Positions 16,087 to 24,862 of a stretch of 38,268 nt of DNA are shown in pieces. The number at the start of each line of letters is the position of its first letter. Positions within the stretch are counted from its first letter, which is position 1. The stretch spans positions 1 to 38,268 of the forward strand of contig JAOAAK010000040.1 of the NCBI GenBank assembly GCA_026418905.1. Direction: 5' to 3'. The translations under genes and the position numbers were made by a program. The notes beneath the pieces are model-generated. The model was not told the origin of the DNA and searched no databases. It saw only the letters and a list, made by a program, of their open reading frames with translations. This DNA is from Bacteroidales bacterium (lineage in GTDB: Bacteria; Bacteroidota; Bacteroidia; Bacteroidales; DTU049).

Positions 16087-18961
16087 AGCAAATGTTTTGA
16101 TATTCACAGTAATAACATTTTCCAGGAGAAGGAGTTGCATCCCAAAGATTCTCTGATACATACTTTTTAAGAATCTTTTCCGTGAATAAATTGTGAAATT
16201 GAGCATAAAATGCTTCATCATATCCATCTAATTGATTTGAACCCACTCCACGATCTTTAAGAAATTTTATTTTTTTGAACATACCTCCTTTTCGGTTAGC
16301 AAGTAAAACTACCAACTCACATTTAATGGGATATGTATTACCTTTTGCAAAAGCCTTACGTTGTTGAAGATCCATGTGCAACAACATTGCATAATACAGC
16401 AATTGAGAACGATATCGATGATTAACAAATTCTGTCAAAAATTTGTTTTCATTAATTTTTCCTAAATTAAAATTTTCTTTTAATTGCGAAATTAGCTTAA
16501 AATCACGTATTATCCATACATCATCTTTTTCTTCTACCAAATCGACTATCCCTTTTAATTCGATTACGACATTTTCTATATCTATGGTAGCCTTCAGTCG
16601 CTTTTCTGCTTCCAGCATCAAGAAATTACCTCCTTGATCTTTCATATTCCTAAGAAAGTTTTCGACCGCCTCTTTTACTTTTTGTCTCATCAGAACATTA
16701 AAAGAATGTTCGTATCGCGATAAATTTTCTTCTTTTTTAAGAAAACTTTCATCTATTATTGCAATAACATCAGCCAATTTATCTTGAAAATTAGTCCAAA
16801 TTTTCTCCCAAGTTTGAAAATTTTTCGACTCATCAATGATTTTTTCAAGAATTTTATGAGCGTAATTACCGAGTTCATTTGGCGCATATTCTAGCGACAC
16901 CTCTTCTTGGGGTTGAATTTTCTCCACATACTTCAAAGCAAATTTATATGGGCAAACGACGTAATCGTACAATTCACTAAATGAAAGTTGGAGTGGTTTT
17001 TCGTTATTTATCGGTATCTTGTCATGATCATTCAATTTTTCAATATATATGCTTGTTGAAGCAAGAGATGAATGTTCATATGAGTACTCACTTCCATGTT
17101 TTTTTAACCACGGGATTAATTCATACTCCAATTGCTTGATAAAATGAGATGGTTCCTTTCCGTAACGCTCATCTACAATATTGTTGTAAAGTATTTCTAC
17201 GGTTTTAGCATGCTGTAGTAGTCGATAAAATAGATATGCATACTCCCACTTTAAAAAAAGAGAGATATTCATATCATATTTTTCCCTTATCTCATAAGGG
17301 ATATATGATTCTTCCACCATATTGATAGGCCATGAACCTTCATTGAAACCCAAAATAAAAACATGATCAAAATCGAGAACAGCGGTTTCCATAGGACCGA
17401 GAACTTGCAAACCTTTCAATGGATCACCTTTTAATGTTACGTGAATATCTTTCAATTCTTGCAATACGATAGACCAAATTGAAACTTTGTCAATATTAAA
17501 CTCTTTTAGCTTATTCTTAATAGTTTCAATCACTTGTACTACTTCTTCGATGGCCATTCTTTCTAGCTCATTTTCTTCACCAAATAACCCATGTAAGATA
17601 CTTAATATGTTTGTTAACCAACCATATTCATCCTCACATGTTGCGGGACTTTCCTCATCCCCAAAAATTAAAATAATGTCTTGAATTAACGTCCGACTGG
17701 CAAATTTTTGGATGATACTTTTTATCTCATTGTAAGGATATTTGCTTATAAAAGGACGATCTTTCAGAAAAGATTGAATAGTATTCTTTTGCTCGCCCAA
17801 CATTTCCAGTACAATAGGATGAAGTAATACGCTTTCCAGTTGTTCTCTAGATATGGTTCTTTTTTCGAGTACGAGTTTCTTTAATTTAATAAGTTCTTTA
17901 ATAAATGAAAACACCATAGTAAACCTTAAAGGAAAACCCATGGAGAAATTGGTTATGCAAGCAATTTCGGAAGGCAAAGCTTTTAATAAGGGTAGCAAAA
18001 GATGAATATCGGAAAGTATTACTGCTGTTCTAAATAATTTATCTTTATTATGATGAAAAATGTCTTGTAATTTATTGACCAAAAAACTTACTTGGTTGTA
18101 GCCTAAAGGTATCCCGTAAACCTGAATTGTAATTGCTTTTTCCTGAAAACTACTGGTTGTTTTATGAAAAAAATTTTTTTCTGGAGAATTTAAAATAACC
18201 TTATATGCCTTACCAGCTTCATGTTCAGGTAATTCTTCTGAAATATAGTACGGGTCATGATCCACGAAGAGTTTTACTTCAGCCTGGCAACTGCGAAAAT
18301 ATTCAAGTGCAGCATGGAAAATTTTTCCATGACTAATTACATTAACCAAAAAAATGTTTCTATAAGGAAAAACTGGATAACGCTGATTTTCTATGAAATC
18401 TCTTAATGCTAATTCGAGATATGCCAAATTGTTTTCAAGCAATACTTTTTTAAATTTGGTATGTATGTTATTTAGTTTTTCAAAAAATTCGAGAAAATTT
18501 TTTTCACCTTCTTTCATTTCTTCACCCAACTTCCAAAAAAACAATTTCCAATGTTCTAAAGCTGTTAAAAAAAACTTATGTTCATCCAACATAGCAAGAT
18601 CAACTCTACGAAAATCTCCGTAAACTTTTTTCAAGACAAACCATGTTTCATCCAACGTCTTATCTTTAAAATACGTTATGTTTTCTTTTAGCGATAATTC
18701 GTAAAGCATCATGATAGCAGTGGTCGTTGAAACACTTACTCGTCCGGTGATGTGAAAAACAAAATCATCCCAAGCTAGAACTGTAGGGAAAAGATATGTT
18801 TTACCGTCAGTATTGACTTTTTCAGCAAAATATTTTAGAAAGAATAAGCAACCACGCTGGTTAGGAAAAACAATACAAGACTTGATGTTGAATTCAATGG
18901 GATTGACTTGGTATTCTTTTTGGTCGAGATAAAAGTCTATAAACTCGCTGATAAATTTCAT
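16067..18961 (-). CDS. AddB-like PD-(D/E)XK exonuclease/helicase-fold protein
   Basis: The start is the ATG at 18961, one base after the preceding gene's stop (964 residues). The N-terminal half resembles the inactivated helicase fold of AddB, with a degenerate ATP loop (IVFPNQRGCLFFLKYF, about 29-44) in place of a true Walker A. The C-terminal quarter is a RecB-type nuclease: LSFSELYDYVVCPYKFALKY (first Cys near residue 670), GNYAHKILEKI, then GIVDLVEEKDDVWIIRDFKL with the catalytic Asp and DxK (about 805-821), and a C-x2-C-x5-C set near the end (KCYYCEYQNIC) that would complete a four-Cys Fe-S cluster. Such proteins act with an AddA helicase in double-strand break repair. No AddA gene is in this window. 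Confidence 0.85.
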   Translation of the reverse strand: MKFISEFIDFYLDQKEYQVNPIEFNIKSCIVFPNQRGCLFFLKYFAEKVNTDGKTYLFPTVLAWDDFVFHITGRVSVSTTTAIMMLYELSLKENITYFKDKTLDETWFVLKKVYGDFRRVDLAMLDEHKFFLTALEHWKLFFWKLGEEMKEGEKNFLEFFEKLNNIHTKFKKVLLENNLAYLELALRDFIENQRYPVFPYRNIFLVNVISHGKIFHAALEYFRSCQAEVKLFVDHDPYYISEELPEHEAGKAYKVILNSPEKNFFHKTTSSFQEKAITIQVYGIPLGYNQVSFLVNKLQDIFHHNKDKLFRTAVILSDIHLLLPLLKALPSEIACITNFSMGFPLRFTMVFSFIKELIKLKKLVLEKRTISREQLESVLLHPIVLEMLGEQKNTIQSFLKDRPFISKYPYNEIKSIIQKFASRTLIQDIILIFGDEESPATCEDEYGWLTNILSILHGLFGEENELERMAIEEVVQVIETIKNKLKEFNIDKVSIWSIVLQELKDIHVTLKGDPLKGLQVLGPMETAVLDFDHVFILGFNEGSWPINMVEESYIPYEIREKYDMNISLFLKWEYAYLFYRLLQHAKTVEILYNNIVDERYGKEPSHFIKQLEYELIPWLKKHGSEYSYEHSSLASTSIYIEKLNDHDKIPINNEKPLQLSFSELYDYVVCPYKFALKYVEKIQPQEEVSLEYAPNELGNYAHKILEKIIDESKNFQTWEKIWTNFQDKLADVIAIIDESFLKKEENLSRYEHSFNVLMRQKVKEAVENFLRNMKDQGGNFLMLEAEKRLKATIDIENVVIELKGIVDLVEEKDDVWIIRDFKLISQLKENFNLGKINENKFLTEFVNHRYRSQLLYYAMLLHMDLQQRKAFAKGNTYPIKCELVVLLANRKGGMFKKIKFLKDRGVGSNQLDGYDEAFYAQFHNLFTEKILKKYVSENLWDATPSPGKCYYCEYQNICYAFKGA

Positions 18962-18962
18962 T

Positions 18963-19679
18963 TTAAAACGTTTTACTGATGGAACACGCCAACTTGATGT
19001 TATCCAAGCTTCCCACATCCACCCACCAATCATTTATTAGATGGGCTTTGATTAAATAGCCTTTGTGATGTACCATTTGAAGTAACTTGATAAAACTATA
19101 ATTTTTTCCAGTTTCACATTCTTGCAAAATGCTTGTTTTGAAAATACTTATACCACAAAAACCATATGCTAGAAAATGAGTAGATTCTTCAACTTTAAGC
19201 TCTTTTCCATTGCCACGCCAACCAATCCATCGCAATGTTTGTGCATCAAATAAAAGCTCTCGAGAACTGTGTCGTTCCTTAACCACAAGTAAGACATCAC
19301 ATCTAGCTCCATGCCATATCTCAATTAAAGTTTCCAACGATAATCCACTAAGGACGTCCACATTGTGAATGAGAACATCATCGCTTCCCTTCAAAAAACT
19401 TGCAGCCTGGACAATACCTCCACCCGTTCCCAGTATTTCGAAGCGTTCATCAGAAAATATGATTGGTATTTCAGGGTAGTTATACAACACATGACGTTTT
19501 ACCATCATGGGAAAATAAAATAGATTAATTACGAGTGGTGAAATTCTACTTGCGATCATCTTTTGCAATACAAAGTCAAGAAGTGCCTTTTGTCCTAACC
19601 GAAAAAGTGGCTTAGGTCCTACGTAAGTATACGGTGCCAATCTAGTTCCTAAACCAGCAGCTAGTATAATACCCTGCAT
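18963..19679 (-). CDS. Sugar-1-phosphate nucleotidyltransferase (MurU/RmlA-like)
   Basis: The start is the ATG at 19679 (238 residues), because MQGIILAAGLGTRLAPYT is the standard opening of nucleotidyltransferases of the RmlA type. KPLFRLGQKALLDFVLQ (substrate-binding loop), ILGTGGGIVQAASFL and LIHNVDVLSG, with the metal-binding Asp, follow. The product is a nucleotide-sugar synthase, closest in length and pattern to MurU-type enzymes that make UDP-MurNAc in cell-wall recycling, or to mannose-1-phosphate guanylyltransferases. In many Bacteroidota a MurU-like gene lies beside an AmgK-like kinase; none is visible here, so the sugar is uncertain. It is the first gene of an operon with the AddB-like gene (1-base gap) and the PorP/SprF gene. 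Confidence 0.85.
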   Translation of the reverse strand: MQGIILAAGLGTRLAPYTYVGPKPLFRLGQKALLDFVLQKMIASRISPLVINLFYFPMMVKRHVLYNYPEIPIIFSDERFEILGTGGGIVQAASFLKGSDDVLIHNVDVLSGLSLETLIEIWHGARCDVLLVVKERHSSRELLFDAQTLRWIGWRGNGKELKVEESTHFLAYGFCGISIFKTSILQECETGKNYSFIKLLQMVHHKGYLIKAHLINDWWVDVGSLDNIKLACSISKTF

Positions 19680-19844
19680 TTTTGCAGTAAACTTACAAAA
19701 AAAATACCTACATAAAAAATAAAATATGTAGACTCGCTCAATCCATAACCGGAACATTGCGAAAAATTTTCTGCATATATAAACGTCTGATCTAGCTTTA
19801 TTTTATTTCACTTTCAGGATTTTTTTCTTTAGTGAATAGGTACA

Positions 19845-19881
19845 TTCCATGTGAAAAGAGTAAAAATATTCTTTCATGGAA
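19845..19881. repeat. Imperfect inverted repeat upstream of aminopeptidase P
   Basis: TTCCATG then AAAGA on the left (19845-19859, with a 3-base bulge TGA) pairs with TCTTT then CATGGAA on the right (19870-19881), leaving a 10-base AT-rich loop. That is 12 base pairs, with a 7-bp perfect outer arm. It could be a regulator operator or an RNA hairpin; there is no T-run characteristic of a terminator. Confidence 0.5.
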
Positions 19882-19947
19882 AATCTTTTTAATGGATAAA
19901 TTATAAAACTATCATCCACAAAACCTTTTCGGATATTTAAAAAAAAC

Positions 19948-19955
19948 TAATTTTG
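19948..19955 (+). promoter_or_regulatory. -7 box TAATTTTG upstream of aminopeptidase P
   Basis: TAATTTTG fits TAnnTTTG and ends 17 bases before the ATG at 19973. It probably drives the five-gene run up to rfaE2, whose members are tightly spaced. Confidence 0.5.
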
Positions 19956-19972
19956 AAAACAAATCAACTCTT

Positions 19973-21361
19973 ATGTTGACATTTTCAGAAAACGTTTATA
20001 CATCGAGAAGAGAAAAGTTATTCACTTTAATTCATACTGGCATAGGGATATTTTTTTCGAATGAAATGCTCCCTATGAACTATCCCTCCAATACTTTTCC
20101 TTTTCGTCCGAATAGTAGCTTTCTATATTTTTTTGGAATTCCACTGCCTTCTATCATAGGTATGATAGATTTTGACGAAAAAAAAGTCATGCTTTTTGGT
20201 GATGATGTTGATATAGAAGATATCATTTGGATGGGTAAGCTTCCTACGCTGAAAGAACTAGGTTCTTTATCTGGGGTCGAACAGGTTTATCCTTTAGATA
20301 AGGCCGAAGAATTTTTGAAAAAAGTAATTTCACAGAAGCGTTTTGTTCATTTTTTACCACCGTATCAGTACCCACAACAATCATATCTTTCATCGTTGCT
20401 TAACATACCTATTAATGAAGTAAAAAAACTTGCTAGCTCTGAACTTATTAAGGCTGTCGTAGCTTGTCGTTCTGTTAAATCTAATGAAGAAATTCAAGAA
20501 TTGAAAAAAGCAGCCGACATTGGTTATCGGATGCATCTAGAAGCATTCCGAAGAGCCGTAACAGGAACCAGTGAACAAGAAATTGCTGGTATTCTTGAAG
20601 GTATAGCATGGGCTTACGGAAAGGGTCCTTCTTTTCCCATCATATTGACCCAACGAGGGGAAATACTTCACAATCATCATCACGATCAATTACTTCAGGA
20701 TGGTCGACTACTACTTATTGATGCTGGAGCCCAAGCAAATTCGTATTATGCGTCGGACTATACTCGAGTTATTCCTGTCAACGGTAGGTTTTCCGATCGA
20801 CAAAAAGAGATATATCAAATCGTTTTAAATGCATTAAATCATGCCATCAGTCTTATTCGTCCAGGTAAGTATTACAGAGATATTCACTTAGAAGCTTGTA
20901 AAATCATAGCTAAGGGTTTAAAAGACCTCCATTTACTCAAAGGAGACGTAGATGAAATCGTTGAGGCAGGAGCCCATGCTCTGTTCTTCCCGCATGGCTT
21001 GGGACACATGATAGGTTTGGATGTTCATGACATGGAAGATCTAGGGGAAAATTTCGTTGGTTATGACGAAACCATTCAAAGAAGCCATCAGTTTGGCTTA
21101 GCTTACCTCCGACTTGCTCGTCAATTGCAAGAAGGTTTTACCTTAACAGTGGAACCAGGCATTTACTTTATTCCACCCCTAATTGAAAAATGGGAACAAG
21201 AAAAAAAATTCAAAGATTTTATTGTATACGATGAAGTAAAAAAGTGGATCGGATTTGGAGGTATTAGACTCGAAGATGATGTGGTTGTTACTCCAAATGG
21301 CTGTGAACATATTGGAAAGCGCCTTCCCATTATTATCGAAGAAATTGAAAACATATTATAA
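19973..21361 (+). CDS. Xaa-Pro aminopeptidase (aminopeptidase P, M24B)
   Basis: The 462-residue cytoplasmic enzyme removes the N-terminal residue ahead of a proline. The N-terminal non-catalytic domain (FPFRPNSSFLYFFGI) is followed by the pita-bread catalytic domain. Metal ligands can be assigned: D250 in LLIDAGAQ, D262 in YASDYTR, H345 in HGLGHMIGLDVHD, E394 in TVEPGIYF and E434 in RLEDDVVV; H352 matches the proton-shuttle His. The spacing between the two Asp ligands is 12 rather than the usual 11 residues, from one extra loop residue. No signal peptide is seen. It is the first gene of a run with ribE (13-base gap) and panD. Confidence 0.92.
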   Translation: MLTFSENVYTSRREKLFTLIHTGIGIFFSNEMLPMNYPSNTFPFRPNSSFLYFFGIPLPSIIGMIDFDEKKVMLFGDDVDIEDIIWMGKLPTLKELGSLSGVEQVYPLDKAEEFLKKVISQKRFVHFLPPYQYPQQSYLSSLLNIPINEVKKLASSELIKAVVACRSVKSNEEIQELKKAADIGYRMHLEAFRRAVTGTSEQEIAGILEGIAWAYGKGPSFPIILTQRGEILHNHHHDQLLQDGRLLLIDAGAQANSYYASDYTRVIPVNGRFSDRQKEIYQIVLNALNHAISLIRPGKYYRDIHLEACKIIAKGLKDLHLLKGDVDEIVEAGAHALFFPHGLGHMIGLDVHDMEDLGENFVGYDETIQRSHQFGLAYLRLARQLQEGFTLTVEPGIYFIPPLIEKWEQEKKFKDFIVYDEVKKWIGFGGIRLEDDVVVTPNGCEHIGKRLPIIIEEIENIL

Positions 21362-21374
21362 AAAATATATATCT

Positions 21375-21995
21375 ATGTTTAGTGGAATTGTCGAAACAAC
21401 GGGCGAAGTTGTTAAAATTAAACAAGAAGGGACCAACATCCATTTTTATATTAAGACTCCTCTCGCTAAAAAATTAAAAGTCGATCAGAGTCTTTCTCAT
21501 GACGGTGTATGTTTGACTGTTGTCAAAGTCCAAAAAAAGAAAGAAACTTATAAAGTTACTGCCATCCAAGAAACATTGGAAAGAAGCAATCTCAAATTTT
21601 GGGAAGTTGGTTATCAGGTAAACCTTGAAAGAAGCTTAAAAGCTAATGGTAGATTCGACGGACACATTGTTCAAGGTCACGTTGATCAGACTGCAATATG
21701 CACTAAAGTGGAAGAACTAGACGGCAGTTGGAAATATTATTTTGAATATGATCCTTCTACTGGTCATTTTACTGTTCCCAAAGGCTCTATTTGTGTAAAC
21801 GGTGTGAGTCTGACTGTGGTGGATAGCGAACCTGGTAAATTTTCTGTAGCCATCATTCCTTATACTTTCGAGGTAACCAATTTCAAAAATATCCAAGTAG
21901 GGACGGTCGTTAACCTCGAATTCGATATCTTAGGTAAATACATGCAACAATTATTTAAGCAATATTACGCATCACAACTGCCTCAAAAAGAATAA
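21375..21995 (+). CDS. ribE: Riboflavin synthase alpha chain
   Basis: I start at the ATG at 21375 (206 residues), giving MFSGIVETTGEVV, the near-invariant start of riboflavin synthase; an upstream in-frame extension would run inside the aminopeptidase gene. The two lumazine-binding halves are visible: the first to about residue 97, the second from GRFDGHIVQGHVDQTA on, and each carries a strand such as LSHDGVCLTVV or ICVNGVSLTVV with the substrate-contacting Ser/Thr. It dismutates two 6,7-dimethyl-8-ribityllumazines to riboflavin. Length and motifs are normal. It sits 2 bases before panD; no FMN riboswitch is seen upstream, so it is not obviously flavin-regulated. Confidence 0.95.
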   Translation: MFSGIVETTGEVVKIKQEGTNIHFYIKTPLAKKLKVDQSLSHDGVCLTVVKVQKKKETYKVTAIQETLERSNLKFWEVGYQVNLERSLKANGRFDGHIVQGHVDQTAICTKVEELDGSWKYYFEYDPSTGHFTVPKGSICVNGVSLTVVDSEPGKFSVAIIPYTFEVTNFKNIQVGTVVNLEFDILGKYMQQLFKQYYASQLPQKE

Positions 21996-21997
21996 GA

Positions 21998-22345
21998 ATG
22001 AAAATTCAAATCCTTAAGAGTAAGATTCATGGTGCTACTGTTACAGAAGCCCGTATTGATTACATAGGCAGCATTACCATCGATGAAAATATCATGAAGG
22101 CCGCTCAACTCCATGAATACGAATGGGTTCATGTTTTTAATCTCAATAATGGCGAACGTATTGAAACGTACGTGATCAAAGGTCAATCCGGCAGTGGTAC
22201 CATATGCCTGAACGGTCCAGCAGCTCGAAAATTTTTGCCAGGTGATCGTATCATCATCATTTCAACTTGCTATTTGGATGAAAAAGAATTGGAACATCAC
22301 GTACCTATACTTGTTTTTCCTAATGAAAAAAACCAAATCATTTAA
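21998..22345 (+). CDS. panD: Aspartate 1-decarboxylase
   Basis: The 115-residue protein is a full-length PanD proenzyme. The self-cleavage site is YIGSITID: Gly24-Ser25, where Ser25 becomes the pyruvoyl cofactor. Other family features are the opening KIQILKSKIHGATVTEA (contains K9), and NGPAARKFLPGDRIIIIS near the middle. It makes beta-alanine from aspartate for pantothenate and CoA synthesis. The two processed chains assemble as a tetramer in the cytoplasm. It is packed 2 bases after ribE and 5 bases before the next gene, suggesting a shared transcript for vitamin synthesis. Confidence 0.96.
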   Translation: MKIQILKSKIHGATVTEARIDYIGSITIDENIMKAAQLHEYEWVHVFNLNNGERIETYVIKGQSGSGTICLNGPAARKFLPGDRIIIISTCYLDEKELEHHVPILVFPNEKNQII

Positions 22346-22350
22346 TATCT

Positions 22351-23367
22351 GTGATCAAGAGAAAAACTTTTTTACAGTTATTGCAGGCTATTTTTTTTCT
22401 ATCCATAGGCTTTTTTCTCATTTTTCTTTTTTGGAACAGACTTACTATTGCTGAACAAGAAAAGGTGATTGAGAATTTTTTTTCAGCTAATCTTTGGTGG
22501 ATTTTCCTTGCCATGATTTTAGGTATTCTTAGTCATTTGCTACGAGCGATGCGATGGAACCTTCTTATGGAAACACTCGAATATAGGGTTCGCCTACATG
22601 AAAGTTTTTGGGCAGTGATGGCGGGTTATTTTTTCAATCTTGCTATTCCTCGACTTGGCGAACTGATGCGTTGTGTTTTTCTTGCTCGCAAAAAACGACA
22701 ACCCCTTGATGGAATCCTCGGAACCATGATTTCGGAACGTGCCTTTGATTTAATATGGTATGCTCTGCTCTTTCTAATATCCCTATTATTCTTTATTCAT
22801 ATTATTTCTAATTATCTTGTTTTTTATGGATCAAAATTTATCATTTCTTTACAGAAAAACTGGAAATTATGGTTGATTGGCTCCTTGGTTCTAATGATAT
22901 TGGTAGGGTTATTTGTTTCTTATTTACGAAAGAAAAAGCCTCAACTTTGGCAAAAAGTCAAAAATTTTCTGAATAATACTTGGAAAGGTATTGTTTCAAT
23001 TTTTAAAATTAAAAAATGGTATTTGTTTTTCTTTTATTCCCTTGCTATATGGATTTTGTATTGGCTGATGATCTATGTGGTATATTTCTCGTTACCTTCT
23101 ACGAGTCAATTGCCTCCTGATTCGGCATTAGTTGTACTTATGTTTGCTACCATTGGGATCATGGTAGTTCAGGGAGGAATTGGCATCTATCCTTTGATTG
23201 TAGCTGAAATTCTAGCTCTTTACGGACTTCCCCTCTCTGAAGGTTACGCTCTTGGTTGGCTCACATGGTCAGCTCAGACACTCGTAGTAATTATCACAGG
23301 TATTATTTCAATGATTTATTTTTCATTTTCGTCTCGCTATGAATTCAAAAGCTCACATACTGCATAA
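22351..23367 (+). CDS. YbhN/AglD-family (LPG synthase TM-like) integral membrane protein
   Basis: The 338-residue protein starts at a GTG at 22351, 5 bases after panD, and is strongly hydrophobic with about eight membrane segments (for example LWWIFLAMILGILSHLLRAM, LIGSLVLMILVGLFVSYL and YLFFFYSLAIWILYWLMIY). The pattern AGYFFNLAIPRLGELMRCVFLARK is typical of the UPF0104/lysylphosphatidylglycerol-synthase transmembrane family, which includes flippase-like proteins. It lacks the soluble synthase domain of MprF, so it would not itself make aminoacylated lipid; lipid transport is only suggested by the family. The start codon is a weaker choice because it is GTG. It overlaps rfaE2 by 29 bases. 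Confidence 0.8.
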   Translation: MIKRKTFLQLLQAIFFLSIGFFLIFLFWNRLTIAEQEKVIENFFSANLWWIFLAMILGILSHLLRAMRWNLLMETLEYRVRLHESFWAVMAGYFFNLAIPRLGELMRCVFLARKKRQPLDGILGTMISERAFDLIWYALLFLISLLFFIHIISNYLVFYGSKFIISLQKNWKLWLIGSLVLMILVGLFVSYLRKKKPQLWQKVKNFLNNTWKGIVSIFKIKKWYLFFFYSLAIWILYWLMIYVVYFSLPSTSQLPPDSALVVLMFATIGIMVVQGGIGIYPLIVAEILALYGLPLSEGYALGWLTWSAQTLVVIITGIISMIYFSFSSRYEFKSSHTA

Positions 23368-23833
23368 AATTATTCATCGTCATAATGTGCAACATATCTT
23401 TCAACAATTAAAAAAGAACGGAAAGAAAATCGTTTTTACCAACGGATGTTTCGATATCGTGCATCCAGGGCATATACATTATCTCATGGAAGCGTCTGAA
23501 CTAGGAGATATTCTTGTTGTTGCGATTAATAGTGATGACTCAGTCCGACGACTCAAGGGTCCTACTCGCCCCATCATTCCCGAAAAAGAACGTTGCCTGC
23601 ACATGGCAAGTTTTGAATTCGTCGATTATGTATTGATTTTCGATGAAGATACACCCGAAAATATCATCAAACTTATTCAACCAGACGTCCTGGTAAAAGG
23701 AAGTGATTATCGTATAGATGAAATTGCAGGTGCAAGTTACGTCTTACAGCAAGGAGGGAAAGTCATTACTATACCTCTTATCGAGGGCTATAGTACCACA
23801 TCCTTACTTCGAAAACTTGATAAAAAATCTTAA
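23339..23833 (+). CDS. rfaE2: Heptose-1-phosphate adenylyltransferase-type nucleotidyltransferase (RfaE2/HldE C-domain)
   Basis: The 164-residue protein has the cytidylyltransferase fold: TNGCFDIVHPGHIHYL (HxGH-type nucleotide-binding motif), VAINSDDSVRRLKGPTRPIIP, and a C-terminal EGYSTTSLLRKL that matches the family ISTT-type motif. In the family it adenylylates D-glycero-D-manno-heptose 1-phosphate for the LPS inner core. Here it is a standalone protein rather than fused to the RfaE1 kinase. It overlaps the upstream membrane-protein gene by 29 bases. The convergent apbE stop lies 2 bases away, so there is no room for a separate terminator. Confidence 0.9.
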   Translation: MNSKAHILHKIIHRHNVQHIFQQLKKNGKKIVFTNGCFDIVHPGHIHYLMEASELGDILVVAINSDDSVRRLKGPTRPIIPEKERCLHMASFEFVDYVLIFDEDTPENIIKLIQPDVLVKGSDYRIDEIAGASYVLQQGGKVITIPLIEGYSTTSLLRKLDKKS

Positions 23834-23835
23834 AA

Positions 23836-24843
23836 TTATTCTATCAGATACTTTTTGAAACCGTCGGTCATGTCGGTTAGAAGATTTCCGTCTTTATCAC
23901 TATAAATGAAGAAAGCATCTACAAAGGGGAATTTCTCTTGAATCAATTTTTTTGCTCTTTCTCGCCCCATCACTAAAAAAGCCGTAGCTAGAGCATCAGC
24001 TTCGGTACAAGTGGGTGCAATAACAGTTACCATAAGCAAAGAATGTGAGACAGGGTACCCTGTATGAGGATTGATAGCATGACTATATTTTATACCATCC
24101 TTGACATAAAACTTTCTGGTAGTTCCTGACGTAGCAAGGGACTTATTAATTAGTTTTACCTTTCTATATACTTCTTGTGGATCGTTCGGTTCGTTGGTTG
24201 GTCTTTCTATCCCTACAATCCATGGCTTACCATCCGGTTTGGTACCAGCTGCTCGTACTTCACCTCCTATTTCAATGAGATAATCCCGAATACCCTTCTT
24301 TTCAAAAAATTGTGCGAGTAAATCGACACTATATCCTTGCGCAATAGCATTAAGATCTATATGTACACAAGAATCATCAAACTTTATGTAATGATCAACG
24401 AGGCGGAATTTTCTAAAACCTATGCAACGTCTTATACTATTGATGGTTTGAGAATCTGGCAAAATATCGTTTTTTCGGTAGAACCCCCACGCTTTAACCA
24501 ACGGAGCCACAGTTGGATCAAAATAACCTTCTGTTGCATTAGCATATTTTAAGGATTGCTCAAGTAGATCCTTCATCATATTACTCAAACTATCAGTTGA
24601 TCGTTGGTTAATCCTTACAAGTTCAGAAGAATCTACATAGAGCGAAGCTATAAGTTCAAACTGACTCAAAAGACTATCGATTTCTCTTTCTCCAACCATA
24701 GAATCTGCGGCAAACCAAGTAATGTGATAAAAAGTTCCTTGAGTTTCGCCTGAAATAAAATACTTTTTTGTCTTATCTGAACAAGCTTGTGTAACTGACA
24801 ATAATATACCACAGAAGAAATAAATGTATATGCAATTTTTCAT
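23836..24843 (-). CDS. apbE: FAD:protein FMN transferase, lipoprotein (ApbE family)
   Basis: The 335-residue protein has a signal peptide with a plausible lipobox (LLSVTQAC, Cys21). Family motifs are clear: DPTVAPLVKAWGF (residues around 100), HIDLNAIAQGYSVD, EIGGEVRAAGTKPDG, ATSGTTRKFYVKDG with SHAINPHTGYPV, and APTCTEADALATAFLVMG. ApbE enzymes attach FMN covalently to Thr or Ser residues of subunits such as NqrB, NqrC or RnfG in the periplasm. No such target is in the window. It stands alone on the - strand with a -7 box 5 bases upstream of the ATG. Confidence 0.93.
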   Translation of the reverse strand: MKNCIYIYFFCGILLSVTQACSDKTKKYFISGETQGTFYHITWFAADSMVGEREIDSLLSQFELIASLYVDSSELVRINQRSTDSLSNMMKDLLEQSLKYANATEGYFDPTVAPLVKAWGFYRKNDILPDSQTINSIRRCIGFRKFRLVDHYIKFDDSCVHIDLNAIAQGYSVDLLAQFFEKKGIRDYLIEIGGEVRAAGTKPDGKPWIVGIERPTNEPNDPQEVYRKVKLINKSLATSGTTRKFYVKDGIKYSHAINPHTGYPVSHSLLMVTVIAPTCTEADALATAFLVMGRERAKKLIQEKFPFVDAFFIYSDKDGNLLTDMTDGFKKYLIE

Positions 24844-24848
24844 ACCAA

Positions 24849-24856
24849 CAAAGGTA
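24849..24856 (-). promoter_or_regulatory. -7 box TACCTTTG upstream of apbE
   Basis: On the - strand TACCTTTG fits TAnnTTTG, ending 5 bases before the ATG at 24843, which implies a very short leader. The inverted repeat at 24863-24894 lies at the expected -33 position. Confidence 0.5.
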
Positions 24857-24862
24857 GGAGAA

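Larger units (their letters stand above)
19680..19972. other. Divergent intergenic region, 293 bases
   Basis: This AT-rich gap lies between the nucleotidyltransferase gene (- strand) and aminopeptidase P (+ strand). It contains an imperfect inverted repeat at 19845-19881 and a TAnnTTTG box at 19948-19955. An open frame extends upstream of 19679 on the - strand but codes only a low-complexity aromatic stretch, so I do not treat it as protein. I see no RNA gene. Confidence 0.6.

Noticed and set aside
16087-16227. 47-residue N-terminal extension of the PorP/SprF protein
   Set aside because: It precedes the real signal peptide at 16086 and overlaps the AddB-like coding end; a leader in front of a signal peptide is unlikely.
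19680-19757. 26-residue N-terminal extension of the nucleotidyltransferase
   Set aside because: It is a low-complexity aromatic stretch before the canonical MQGIILAAGLGTR opening.
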